The notes beneath the pieces are model-generated. The model worked only from the letters and a program-made list of their open reading frames with translations. It had not been told where the DNA came from and did not search any database. From Lampris incognitus (Eukaryota > Chordata > Actinopteri > Lampriformes > Lampridae): a stretch of DNA of 64,000 nt. This document shows positions 48,801-60,558 of the stretch, piece after piece; positions within the stretch are counted from its first letter, which is position 1; every line of letters starts with the position of its first letter. The stretch spans positions 50,822,897 through 50,886,896 of the forward strand of contig NC_079215.1 in NCBI RefSeq assembly GCF_029633865.1, in the 5' to 3' direction. Both the position numbers and the translations under genes were made by a program.

Positions 48801-50066
48801 AAACAGGAGGCCTACTTCATATTACGACGTACAGTCATGCGCAATGGAGACAGTAGGGCGCACTATTTTGCAAGAACAGTACAAGCAAGAGGATCGCTCG
48901 GTAATCTTCCAGGGGGGGTGGGGGGGTGGCAAAATTGTTTTTTGGCCATTTCATAGCGAGGCTAGCCAGTCGACGCGAGCGTCACCTCGATTTTGCCTGA
49001 ACATGAAATACTGCGACGATCGATATCCATTTCAACCCCGAATGAATTAGTGGCTAAAGAGAATGTGGCGAACGTAGCGACGGATTCTATTAGTTTGTCT
49101 AAACCTTGTATGAGGTCTTGTGTAAGATTTTGCTTTCACCAGAATAGCACGTATCGATCTACATATATTTCTTTAACATATTTCATCGTTGTCTACCCGT
49201 TGGTATAAATCTAATTTTTAAAGGTAACTTTGATACAAATTGATATTTCCTATTATTTCCGGGTCCCAGCTATTAGTGGACTTTGTTGAACTAAAAGGAT
49301 TTGTTCCCGGGGGTAGACAGTTGAGTGCCGCCAAACCGTGCTGTATATGACTACTGTGTATAACCTTATGGGATGGCCCCATCGAGGAAGGGCTTCCCTC
49401 TTTCATCGGCATCCAATCACATTCTGCATGTGGCTGTGACGTCATCGCTGTAATGAGTTGAGGTTCCCCTTTCTTGATTTCACAATATGGCCTGCTCCAA
49501 CACATAACTCTGAGTAGGGTTTTTTTTTCTTTCTTCAACGCGCACTTTTTAAACACTCAAATTATATAGAGATGTTTGTTTAACGGGCGTATGTTTCCCC
49601 CCCATTTCCATTGTTAGATCTATTTTCAATGAAACGGATCACTTCCAGGAATGTGATTTTACTGAAAACAGAATGTAAAATTAAATACATAAAGTAAACA
49701 AGCGAGTCTCTAAAAGTAGTTGCTTTACAAAACACTTATCTCACCAAAAGGAATGTCATCCAAAAATAACTTAGTTGCAGCAACTTTTGGTAATTCAAGT
49801 TTCTTTGGAAAATTGCTGACCAGTGAATGAACACTCTGATAACCATGCCTATCTTGAGACTTAACTTTCTCGATATGTGTGTTAAAAGCCCATTTCAGAC
49901 GCTACGCCACCACCAAGCTATAAAAAAGGCCTACTTGTCACCAGGGTTACCAATGTAATGGGTAGGACTGATTTGGTCAATTCGTCAAAGTCCCTGTCAT
50001 GATGGTTACTATATAGACTGTTTCTGTAGTTACTGTAGCTACAGTCCCATTTATCCTCCTGATCAC
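48801..50066. other. intergenic, clock upstream region
   Basis: The first 300 bases are CG-rich and contain G-runs (48763-48775, 48911-48930). Beyond about 49.1 kb the DNA is AT-rich, with no coding signal or repeat that I recognise. Confidence 0.5.
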
Positions 50067-51689
50067 CTAACTGGAAATGTTTGTCTCGTACACATCAGCA
50101 TAGCTGTCAACAACAAATGCACCAGAAGAGGACAGCATCCACATCAGCTCTGAGGAGAAAGGAGATAGGGAAATGTAAAAAAAAAGAAAAAGGAAAAAGG
50201 TTTTACTGTAATATTTTCTGCAACCTAGAAATATTGTCTTTTTTATGATCCACAAGTGTCGGCAAAAAGCTAAGAGTGCTTTTAAATCATTGTTTAGATC
50301 ACTGTAATTCCCTCTGTTCCTGTTAGGTTCCTTTGCACCTGGTGCAAAATGCAGCAGCAAGACTGTTAACCGAATCAAGGAGATGGGACACCACACAACC
50401 TCTGTTTTAGCTGCTTTGCATTCACTGCCTGTTGTTTTCAGATCTGATTTAGAATTTTATTAAAGGTTCTACTTGATCTGGTTCCCAGCTGCACATTACG
50501 CCTTTAAAACCCTTTGGAGACCCCAGTGCAGTTTGAGGTCCTCTGACAGAGAACGTGTTGGCTTTTCCAAAGACTCGTCTTATATCAAAAGGTGATCAGG
50601 CATTCTCTATCAGTGCTATACTCTACAACGCCCAGAAAGAACACAGAACTGAGTGTCATTTTTTAAAACACATCCTAAAATAAAAAAAGCAAAAGTTTTT
50701 ACTGTTCTACACGTCTCTTTGGTTGTGTTACTCGGGCCTCATGAATGATGGCTTTAACCACTTGCGTAACGAAATCAAAAATAACTAGAAATGATATGTC
50801 AGTTCTACTCGTGTGTGCATGAATGTGTTTACGTGCACATGTATGTGTGTGGGGCGTGTCTGTTTATTCGAGTGTGAGTTTGTTAAAAGAGGGATTTTCT
50901 TCTGTGATTTTGTATTTTTATGTGAGCTTCAGCTTGAGTACACCAAATAAATGTACAACTTCCACTTTTCCTCCACATTACCTTCCTCCAGCACCTCTCT
51001 GCCTACACGCTGGGCCTCTCCTGTTAGTCTGTCCAGGATACGTCCAGAAAGATATATATGTACATGGTGGGCAGGTGGCTGTCTGGGTAATTGGGAATGC
51101 ACTCCGTTGACAAAATCTTCAGGAACTTGGTCCGTGGGAAGTTGCGTGCCAGACGAGTCAGGTGAACCTCGATTAGGTTGCACATAGAGATGGTGAGGAA
51201 GGGATGCGAGGGAGGAAGTCAAAAAAGAGCTCCAGAAAAAAACCCATCATTAGGGCTGATGGAGAAGTGCAGCTGCAAAAAACTCGTATACATATATTAT
51301 CTTATACTTGATACAATGGCTTCTGCACCTTATTTTTCTTATTAGTCACATGTCGAGGCAGAATGAAATAAAAAAAATAAAAAAATAATGAATCAGAGCA
51401 AGGTTTCCAGAGAAATATTTCTTTCGGGGTGGCCCAGATTGGCCGTTAAGATTGCAGCGGGTATCCATACAGTACTGTAGTACTGTTATTAATTTTAATG
51501 AGCCTGGCTCCCTGGGTGAGACTGAATCCATTGGATCTGGCTAATTTGCTGAGAAACAAATGCTCCAGGTTGAATATGGCTCTGGCTGTCTGGGCCACGA
51601 CTAAACCGACTCGCCTGTTTTTATAGAGAAATAGCACCACTGTGACCCACCCTGGGGCACAGGTCACCTCCCTGATGAACTCATCTGCC
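50067..51689 (-). pseudogene. pdcl2: phosducin-like (pdcl2-like) gene, apparently damaged
   Basis: Phosducin-like proteins are thioredoxin-fold co-chaperones of the CCT chaperonin. Three minus-strand exon pieces fit the family. 51615-51689 gives DEFIREVTCAPGWVTVVLFL (compare vertebrate EVT...VWVIIHLY). 50982-51192 gives ISMCNLIEVHLTRLARNFP, TKFLKILSTECIPNYPDSHL and then YLSGRI. 50067-50149 gives ELMWMLSSSGAF and a stop. The leftover phases fit across the last junction. Signs of decay: a 2-base shift in a TA run (near 51054-51059) moves from PTMYIY to the frame carrying LSGRI; the first donor is GC; and the next exon has no AG acceptor where the alignment needs one. N-terminal exons were not found. 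The position beside clock matches human PDCL2. Sequencing error in the TA run is a competing explanation. Confidence 0.65.
50220..50700 (+). mobile_element. L2/CR1-like LINE 3'-ORF remnant
   Basis: The plus reading contains (with shifts) the LHLVQNAAARLL-type segment (CACCTGGTGCAAAATGCAGC) and LAALHSLPVVFRSDLEF. It lies between the two last pdcl2-like exons, antisense to them. Confidence 0.6.
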
Positions 51690-51699
51690 CTGATCAAAT

Positions 51700-51835
51700 G
51701 AGGTTGAATCAGTTCATCTGGATACAGATGAACTGGCAGATTCATTTCTGGCAGATTCATTTCATCACTCACATAAGTGACCACTCCAGTCTACACTGAC
51801 TGCAGGTACCCCCACCCTCATAAACAATACAGCTG
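51700..51835 (-). mobile_element. Penelope-like element terminal fragment
   Basis: Contains GTTGAATCAGTTCATCTGGA, TCATCACTCACATAAGTGAC and ACTGCAGGTACCCCCACCCT, as in the element at 36-38 kb. Its left edge is only about 15 bases from the acceptor of the pdcl2-like exon 51615-51689. Confidence 0.7.
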
Positions 51836-51950
51836 GGCGTCTGGGTAGCGTAACGGTCTGTTCCACTGCCCTTCAACACGAGGATCGGCGGTTCAAATCC
51901 CCGTGTTACCTCCAGCTTGGTCGGGCGTCCCTACAGACGCAATTGATTGA
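51836..51950 (+). mobile_element. tRNA-derived SINE, family A, copy 8 (head only)
   Basis: TGGGCGTCTGGGTAGCGTAA, GGCGGTTCAAATCCCCG and GGTCGGGCGTCCCTACAGAC match the family A head; the body is missing after about 110 bases. Confidence 0.75.
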
Positions 51951-52259
51951 GCCAATCTGACCACGTCCCGTCCGGTGAGTTCACTGTAATGCCCTCAGGC
52001 CGGCCCTATAAAGCGCCCCCTAGGACAAGGAATCGCTATTCTGGGTCCTTCATTCCTTCTGCTACCAGGCTGTAAAATGCTGAGGTTAGTCATTTTAAAT
52101 AAATGCTTTATATTGTTGTAAACCACAGCAGCTGGGTTACACCTTGTTTGTTTTTCGCATGGCTTGTGGGCCTGTACGTTCACTGACTATAGTGGGGGAA
52201 TGTAACAGGCAATGCTTCATTTATTTATTTATTATTCTATTCTTTTAACTTATATGAAT

Positions 52260-52690
52260 TTTTGCCCTCCTCCTGGTCCTGGTGTGAGTCTGCATGCAGG
52301 GCCACATGAGGGTGACAGTGTGCATCTCTTGCCCTTCAGTCGTTCTGCCCCCCGCCTGTGGAGCGCTCTCCCACAAGACATTCACAACACTGACTCTCTT
52401 TCAACCTTCACATCCCATCTCAGAACGTACCTTTACAAACTGGCATATTCAGTCTGATCCAGGCTTCATTGAGTTTTGTGCAGATGTTGATTTTATACTT
52501 ATCTGTTGTGTTAACTTTTTATTGTCTACCCTGTTTTGTTTTGATTTTATGCTGTCTGATACAGTGCTGCTTGTTTTTTTTACTGTGTTCTGTAAGGTGT
52601 CCTTGAGTGTTTTGAAAGGCGCCCACAAATAAAATGCATCATTATTGTTATTATTATTATTATTATTATTATTGTTATTATTAGTTAGAA
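52260..52690 (+). mobile_element. L2-like LINE 3' end with (ATT)n tail
   Basis: The frame SRSAPRLWSALPQDIHNTDS, then FTSHLRTYLYKLAY, matches the last residues of fish L2/CR1 ORF2. It is followed by a short 3'UTR and GTTATTATTATT. Confidence 0.75.
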
Positions 52691-52898
52691 ATGTGGCATC
52701 TGTTGTTTTACAGGTTACGCCATATCTCTGTCTACATTAGTCCTCCAAAATCAGTGGGTATCTATCTGGGGTTGTAACATTCTGTTATTGGGCTTTAGGC
52801 TGCTCTTTCTCAAACCTAAATGTGCTAAATTGGCACATTTGGTTAATTTAATTTGTCACTGGCCACACATGGAAGACCAAGGCAAATTTTCTGTCTTC

Positions 52899-54036
52899 CT
52901 ACCTAAGATCATAACAGGCTCCCTCCTCTTCATCCTCACCCTTCTCAACCTCATCCTCCCAGTTTTCAAAATCCATCAATCCATCCATTATCTAAACCTC
53001 TTATCCTGCTGTCAGGGTCGCGGAGATGCTGGAGCCTATCCCAGCAGTCATTGGGTGGCAGGCAGGGAGACACTCTGGACAGGCCGCCAGTCCATCACAG
53101 GGCCAGTTTTCAAAATCCAACAACCAAAATGCATCTTGTGTGCCACAAAATGCGGGTTCTTCAAAAGCTCTCTGAAAGCCATCTTTCTCTAAGCTCCAGT
53201 TACTCTCATCCACACTGTCGTCTTCCCCTCGACCTTCTTCATGTGCACCATCCATGTCCTGCACCTTTTCATAAACTCCTCTCTCCCCCACTCTCTTCTT
53301 GCATTTTTCCTTCTCTCTGTTGAGATTTTCACCAGGGAGTCTTTTCAGCGTGCTCTCCCTTGTCTCCATCCGTTCTTTTCCCCTATCCCCATTATCTACA
53401 TTTCCACCTTCTGGTATCTTGTAGAATCAACTTTCCAACTTTCTTTTCTCATAGTGCCTTTTTTTCTTTCTGTTCCTCTTCTGTTTCTTTTTCTTCTGCC
53501 CCTCATGGACATTTTGGTGCTCATTATTTTTACCCCAGTCTGCCTTTCCAGCCCCCACTGTGTCTTCCCCCCTCACGGCTATCTTTTTTTTTTAAGTAGC
53601 CTCTTAAAATTCTTCCTCTCCATACCTCGCCCACTTGTTGAGACTATTTTCTCCAGCCTTTTCTCCTCTTCACTAGCCAAGTCTTCTTCAAACTGAACGA
53701 CCAGCTGAACATATTCCTCCACATCCTCCTCAGCATCTTCCTCTCCCTCGTTCTCCAGCTCCTTCTTCCTCTTCCCAACATTGTGCAGCTCTCCCTCCTC
53801 ATCTTGTCCAGTTCCCTCTACTTTTACCATCTCCTTCACCATTGCGTCAATGTTCAAGCGCTCTTTATCACGCACGCTACCCTCTCTTCCTTTATTGCAA
53901 TGGCGCACACATTCTCCTCTTCCTCCTCACAACCAAGCTGACGTGCATCCGCCTTCCTAATGTCAACCCCTGACCCCCATGGTGACCTCTTGTGCCTCCA
54001 CCCACCTACTGACCCACTTTGAAACTCTGGAGACAA
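52899..54036 (-). other. unrecognised acidic minus-strand reading frames
   Basis: On the minus strand this purine-rich 1.1 kb reads as charged protein in pieces: 53854-54036, 53579-53908 (GEEDAEEDVEEYVQLVVQFE) and 53001-53369 (KDGFQRAFEEPAFCGTQDAF). If the 127-base SINE is removed, the last piece continues FENWEDEVEKGEDEEEGACY to a stop at 52899. I do not recognise a family, and the frames do not join without shifts. It could be an old gene, a retroelement ORF, or a by-product of a purine-rich strand. Confidence 0.3.
52976..53102. mobile_element. short SINE-like insertion
   Basis: A perfect 17-base direct repeat CCAGTTTTCAAAATCCA flanks it (52959-52975 and 53103-53119). The 127-base insert contains ATCCATCCATTATCTAAACC and GGAGCCTATCCCAGCAGTCA, a common fish repeat. 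It splits an older minus-strand reading frame. Confidence 0.8.
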
Positions 54037-54059
54037 AGTTTGTCGGTAGGTGGGCGGAT

Positions 54060-55690
54060 ACAGGTGGGTATTCGTAATGTTAACATCCTGAACTTTGGTG
54101 TGTTATTGTCCCTCGCCGAGGTCCACTTAGTACCTTAGAAATGGCTTGTTAGCATTGTTAGTGTTACACAGTTATATAGGCTATCTAGTTGTGCGCTGCC
54201 AAAGCTGACACTTTACTGAAACCTGTCTCCCGCATTGAAACATTTCAGTTGAAGTAAAACTGACAACTGTTTTCATGATGTCAAGGTTTACCTTAATATC
54301 CAGCACAATTATCATGTTGACTCAACCTCAAATTTCCTTTATATGTATAATTGTCTGGTCCACTGTTGTGGCAATTATTTCATTCCACTCTGACATTAAA
54401 TGAAGAAGTCTTCATGATTTATTTATTAAATTAATAATATGTAAAAATAACGTTCAAATTTAAATTTTTATTTTATTTATTATATTATATATTATTATAT
54501 GAATTTGCTATCTATTTTAATGAATAATTCTAATAATGAATTTGTAAATTGCCCTCACATCCACTGCGTCCATTTCATTTGTGCTGTTGTGTAACCTACC
54601 TTGACAATTGTCCTCATGTTGTATAGTCAAAAATGTTCCATGCTCCTTCCGTCTCCTTCATCCGCCATTTAATCAGGTTGGTGCAAAGTGCACGTGCAGT
54701 GTAAAGCAGCGTATTTTGATTGCCCTGATTTCAGTGTTTTAGTAATGTGGTTTCATAGCACCCAACAGCAATTTTCGAGACCGCTCACTTGCATTTTTCC
54801 GCAAAACATCTCAGGTCATTGATTACATGAACGCTCGCAAACCAGCATCGACAACTTTTGTTTGTTTAGCTCTGGGGACATTAAAATCACAATAGTCTTC
54901 CACACCAAATGGGACTTTTATGCTTGTTTACCGCACAGCAACCATTCCATCGAAAGTCACGGATAGAGTCGTGGGGAGTGTTGGTATCGCTGACGTGTGT
55001 TTTCAGCGACCTCTGAATGCCAGACAGTCTGCAGATACTCTAATGCGCACAGCACGGGTAGAATGGGGCCAAGGTTTACCGCAAACAATGGCGATGGCCC
55101 TCATGTGATATTCATGAGATTCAACACTTTTATGCTTCTCTTCCTCCCTTCTTCCTGTGCGGCCTCTCATCTTTCCATCTCAGATGTAAAAAGCCTTTCC
55201 AGAAAACACCCACAAAAAAACAAAAACACACACAAAAAAAAAAACCCATCATCAACAAGAAGGACAGCGGAGCACTTAGCCGCAGAGACACCCGTCTTTG
55301 TTATTCGGAAATGTGACAAATCTAATGGAAGCCGCACAATTTCCTGCGTGCAAATCGCATCAGGCCCTTGATCGTGTTCCCACAAATGTAATTTGACCCG
55401 GGACCAGCAATTCCATGCCTTTTTTAACCTACATTTCACTATTTGAAACTAATGAACACAGCTGCAAGAGCAAGTGTGCTTCGGTACTCCCTCCCTGTCG
55501 AGGCATCTGGTAACTGCATTGTGTTGCGAGGGAAAGTGAAATATAAAGTAACGTCTTTTTTCTGCGCTCGTAAAACTGTCTCCATATAAGTGCTTCACCC
55601 CACTTGTATCTCTGCTCAGAGATTAAATTACAGTTGGATAATGGAAACGGGGAGAGTGCTATGGGACATCCTTTTCTCCCACAACAAACA
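54060..55690. other. intergenic, nothing recognised
   Basis: AT-rich DNA with short A/T runs. No convincing exon, repeat family or RNA gene was seen. Confidence 0.5.
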
Positions 55691-55789
55691 TTTAATCACA
55701 GGGAAGTGTTGGGCAGCGTGCCACCTCACATAGCTCTCTATGTCTCCCTCCCTCTCTCTCTTTACTTACATATGTGATATAGGTGTGTG

Positions 55790-56395
55790 TGTGTGTCTCT
55801 GAATGATGTCTTCTCCTTCTCTTTTTCTGTATATGAATGGTGTCATGTGAGTCTCCCTTGTATGCACGTGCAGTCGGTTCTCCTCCCAGGTCTCCGTGGT
55901 GATGGTGGTCGCCGCCTGGATGCCGCTTGGCATTCCCCTCGTCACATTTTCTTTTTATATATCTTATAAATCCATATGATTTTTTTTTTAACATGATGAT
56001 GCTGGTCGCGTAGCTTGGGCCCTGGACTGTTCCGGTAGCTTCTGGACACTGCTTGGCATCCTGCTCATCATATTCTTCGTAAATTTTATAAGTCCATTAT
56101 AATTCTGTTTATCCTCTTTCAATGTTGTACTGTGTAAATTGTGTGCACACAATATCCATCACACACTGTCTGTCTTGGGAGAGTGATCCCTCCTCTGTTG
56201 CTCTCCATGAGGTTTCTTCCTATTTTTTCTCCCTGTTAAAGGTTGGGTTTTTTTTAGGACATTGTTCCTTATTTGATGAGAGGGTCTAAGGACGGGATGT
56301 TGTGTTGCCGTAAAGCCCACTGAGGCAAATTTGTAATTCGTGATATTGGGCTATACAAATAAAATTGACTTGACTTGACTTGACGTGTGTGTGTG
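55790..56395 (+). repeat. dispersed repeat R2, copy 2, with LINE-type 3' end
   Basis: Shares its 5' blocks with 28575-29260. It continues into a 3' end with GTAAAGCCCACTGAGGCAAA, GATATTGGGCTATACAAATA and a (TTGACT)n tail, a hallmark of fish LINE 3' ends. Confidence 0.65.
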
Positions 56396-56724
56396 TGTGT
56401 GTTTTGTGTTGTGAGGGAACATAATCCCATAGATACATTCACATTCCACCGCTATTCTATTCTATTCTATTCCAATCCACTCATCTTCATGTGCTACTAT
56501 AATGAAACTCAGCTCTTATTAAGTCCCTGAAATTAATGAAATCGAAATGTGCCAAAGGTATCTATGGATTACTAGAAAATGATCTGACCAACATAATAGT
56601 TTAAAAACTGACAATAGTTCAGGCAATCCTTATTTAAGATTTAGTTATTTTGTTGTTATTTTATGTTTTATTCTGCTTAATTGATTTGTTTTATGGTTAT
56701 TTTATGTTTTAGTCTGTTTAATTG

Positions 56725-57345
56725 ATGTATTTTAACCCACCAAGATGGAGATTTCAACAAAAATGGCTACAGGACCCCGAGTTAATTTCTTTTCTTGGAA
56801 AACAGATTGATCAACATTTTGCTGTTAAAACTTCTGAAACATCTGCAAGCACCAGATGGGCAGCTTTTAAAGCTTGTGTTAGGGGTCAGATTATTAATTT
56901 CACGAGTTCCAAATCTAAAAAAGCCAAACAAATATTAATATTACTAATATTATTATTATTATCAAATTTCATATTATTAAGACCATGGAGCACAAACACT
57001 TTAAGAATCCCTGTCCTAAGCTACATCAAGATCTTTCACTATTAAAAGCAAAATATAATGAAATTTCTGCCTCTAAAGCAGCAGCAAATCTACTAAAACT
57101 TAAACAGAACATCTCTGATCAAGGGGAGATGCCTGGTAGGATTCTGACATGGCATATTAAACAACTTCAAATTGAGAGAATGATTGCTGTGTTAAAAATT
57201 TACCTATTTTATGCCGTTTTGTATGGTTTGTGTACAAGTTTTACATCGCTTGTGGTGTCTGCTCATTCAATGCTTTCATTCTAGAGGAGGAAACGTTGTC
57301 AATTGTAATGTTTGCCTTAATTTTGTAAATTTATCGTTTGAATTT
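56725..57345 (+). mobile_element. L1-clade LINE ORF2 fragment
   Basis: The plus frames WRFQQKWLQDPELISFLGKQ and SASTRWAAFKACVRGQIINF, then, after a shift, SKAAANLLKLKQNISDQGEM and WHIKQLQIERMI, fit the region before the RT in fish L1 ORF2. Shifted and truncated. Confidence 0.75.
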
Positions 57346-57872
57346 AAAAAATAAACAAAACGTCACCTCTATTCTGTACCTCAGAGGAATTCCACAGCAT
57401 TAAACACAAATCTAATGGGGTGGAATCCATATTTTGAAAGAAACCTTAATCAATACTGGGATCACGGACCAGCAGCCAGTTTCAGGACATCATAATGGGG
57501 CTTAATTGAAGTCATGACAGGGCTGACTGAAGAGGAAAATGGTATTTGATTGCCAGCTCTCTGCTAGATAAATCCCTCCGGGCCGAGTTGGTATAAGAAG
57601 TATCATAGCAATAAATCACGACATGGATCATCATCCCTGTCGATTTCCATGCATGCGAGGGTGTTGTGGATGTTACAGACTGGGAGCTCACACCACACAC
57701 AGCTTCATACCTCTACCCTCCCAGCAGACCTGAGGCAGCACCGCTAGCACTCTCGCATCACAGTCAGGCTTTAACCTCAATTTGCCATCTTTATCCTTTT
57801 TTGGGGAAGGGGAGTAATTTCTCACTTCATTGTAAGCAACTGTTTTGGGTTTTTTTCTTGCTCACTCCAGTG

Positions 57873-59302
57873 ATGTCGTCCCTTCTGAAGGAGGAAATGC
57901 AGAGGGTGATATTTCGACCTGAGAAACAGAGGCTGGTGGAGTTCATCGAGATCTTCGAGCCGTCAAGAGGAAGGCATTTTCTCTGTGTCTCAGGTATACG
58001 ATTTTCAGCTTCAGATTTTTTTTCTCCATCACCCTCTGGGTTGATCTCTGATAACCTTCAGAATAATTTTTGTTCATTTGATAAATTTAAAAGTCATAAG
58101 TTCAGCATGGTAAAAATGATTGGGGGTGTACTGAAGACATTTTTCTTTAATACATTTCTTTTTTTTTTGGATTATGGTAGCCAAAAATCATTCTCTGTGT
58201 AGAAAATGCTACCTGATAAGAGTTTTTTAATGGCATTGGGATGTTGTTACATGGAATCCTTCCATATGAAATAATACTCAGACTAACATGAGGTTGAAAT
58301 TATTTTTGATGGGACCCGTTAGGTTCTTTATGCTGATTAAATTTCTGTTGCCACACTGCAGTAGTTTTCTTAGTTGTTTGGTGTTGTTGGGCCATTGGTC
58401 TGCAGTTATGAAGAGCGAAGTGGTACAACTATGTATCGTGAGATGTCAGAAGTCTCAGAAGTCCTTTAAATCTGCATCCAAGAGGTCCTACACCCATCGT
58501 ACTGGTTTTCAAGATTCATACAAGAAGACAGAAATCTGGTCACTTCAAGACCTGACTCTCATTGACGGACGGGATCCTGATAAGGCAAGAGAATCAACTT
58601 AAATTCTATTCCATTCCATTTTCTGTTTTCCAATATAATGCGTAGAACAATAATAGTATCATATTCGGCAAAAAACAAAAAAACCCCAGTATACTTCATT
58701 TCAAATTACAAAGAATTGTTAGGAAAATAGCTCTTATGCTATGAATGGATCATTTGTTTTGTCCTTTGATACTGTGATTCACTGAGACGATATGTTGTAA
58801 CACTAATTTTATGTTAATTATTCATCGAAGTTGACTTTTATGATGACTTATCTGAAGAAATTATTACTGCTCCACATGGTTTTCTGGTTGTGTTACTTGG
58901 ACCTTTGGAACGCAAAGTAATAATCTCTTGTGTGATTACATTAGAAATAAGATGAGAAAAATATTTTCGTCTGGTATCTGCTCTGCAAACACCTCAACGA
59001 CTTCCTCTAATTGGGGCTGTCTTCTCTTTCACCAGGATGACCCTTGTTTCCTGATGCACTTTGACAAGGTGCGCACAGTTACGGCTATCAGCTGCTCGGC
59101 CAAGTACTCTCTGGTGCGGACGCTGGTTACTCTCTCTGATCAGCACTGTCAGCAGCCCCTGAACTTGAAGAATTTCGAGTTGGCCTACATCAAGCCCACC
59201 TCCTTCTACTCCAGCAGGGGAGACTGTGTTGTTTTAACACAGATCTGCTTTTATGCATTTAATTTGGTGTGTCTGTCCATGTGCCCAGTGCCTTTGGACT
59301 GA
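57873..59302 (+). CDS. exoc1l: Exocyst complex component 1-like protein
   Basis: A short protein resembling the N-terminal PH-like part of exocyst subunit Sec3/EXOC1; its cellular role is little known. Exons are 57873-57993 (MSSLLKEEMQRVIFRPEKQR, LVEFIEIFEPS), 58406-58584 (SEVVQLCIVRCQKS, WSLQDLTLIDGRDPDK) and 59036-59302 (DDPCFLMHFDKVRTVTAISC, FELAYIKPTS), 188 residues in all. The ATG sits two bases after a plausible acceptor (ctcactccag), so an upstream noncoding exon is likely. Intron 2 has a GC donor (AAG|gcaaga), and phases are consistent only with that site. The C-terminal 30 or so residues after SSRGD are hydrophobic and unlike EXOC1. AATAAA at 59626-59631 is a good poly(A) signal. Human EXOC1L also lies near CLOCK and PDCL2. 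Confidence 0.85.
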
Positions 59303-59319
59303 GAGTGGACAAAACTAGT

Positions 59320-59451
<132 letters not shown>

Positions 59452-59625
59452 TTGCTTGCTTGCTTGCTTGCTTATTGATCAGGTTGTTTTTGTTTGGGTT
59501 TTTTTTCCTGTGCACTTTTTGTTTGTATATGTTTTGAGGTTATATCAATATACAGCGGGTTCGGTACTGATAGACAGGTTGTGTGGATATGCTTGTGTCC
59601 CATCAGGTTTCTTTTGTATCTTAAA

Positions 59626-59631
59626 AATAAA
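59626..59631 (+). terminator. poly(A) signal of exoc1l
   Basis: AATAAA about 325 bases after the exoc1l stop. The 3'UTR would include the (GT)n array at 59323-59449. Confidence 0.6.
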
Positions 59632-60034
59632 ATCTGAATGTGAAGGATCCCATGTACCAAATAGGCTATTTGGTTACATCTTCAGTTATTCAAACCCTGA
59701 ATGAATCAAAACGATTTCAAAACAGTATGATGGTAGTTTTTTTCTTTATTATTTTGAATTTTCCTTATAAGTAAGTGTAATTTTATTAAGAACTAAGGGG
59801 AGACACACAAGACCCCTCTCAAGTAGACTCGCCTCTCATAAAGCAGTATGTGACATGTTTTCACATCATTCTCCTCATGATCAGAAAAAAAACTTTAGTT
59901 TTGATAAGGTTCTCTTTTGTGGAATTAAGTCGCCAAGGAAGTCGGTGAAATAGTTAAATTTGGCGACATACTCGACAAGTTATCAACAGCTGCTAGCGAA
60001 TATAGAATATTGGTTTTTTGTTTTTATAGCTAAT

Positions 60035-60365
60035 CTCTCTACTACTACTTTCGGCTGCTCCCGTTAGGGGGCGCCACAGCGGATCATCCGTTTCCATTTC
60101 TTCCTGTCTTCTGCATCTTCCCCTGTCACACCAGCCACCTGCATGTCTCCCTTCACCACGTCCATAAACCTCCTCTTTGGCCTTCCTCTCCCCTGGCAGC
60201 TCCATATTCAGCATCCTTCTCCCTGTATACCCAGCATCTCTCCTCCACACATGTCTAAACCATCTCAATCTTGCCTCTCTTGCTTTGTCTCCAAACCGTC
60301 CAATTTGAGCTGTCCCTCTAATATAATCGTTCCTAATGCTGTCCTTCTTCGTAACTCCCAGTGAA
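60035..60365 (-). mobile_element. LINE ORF2 C-terminal remnant (RTE-like)
   Basis: The minus frame LGVTKKDSIRNDYIRGTAQI, ARLRWFRHVWRRDAGYTGRR and MLNMELPGERKAKEEV fits the C-terminal RIRNDYIRG...RLRW.GHV.RR..EY.GRR pattern of fish LINE proteins. The exact clade is uncertain. The frame is interrupted near the end. Confidence 0.65.
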
Positions 60366-60519
60366 AAAGCTAATATATAATGCCCCCCCACAGTATTTTA
60401 TTGATGTCACTGTTCTTTGTTTAATGGGACACCATTATTATTATTATTATTATTGCTTTTAACATCCGGGTTTCTTTTTCGCTTGTCTTCGGTATTTTTA
60501 TTGCTTTACTTTCTTCGCT

Positions 60520-60558
60520 TACAAACACACGCACGCACGCACGCACGCACGCACGCAC
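60520..60558. repeat. (CGCA)n microsatellite
   Basis: About eight CGCA/GCAC units; such alternating sequence can adopt Z-DNA. Confidence 0.9.
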
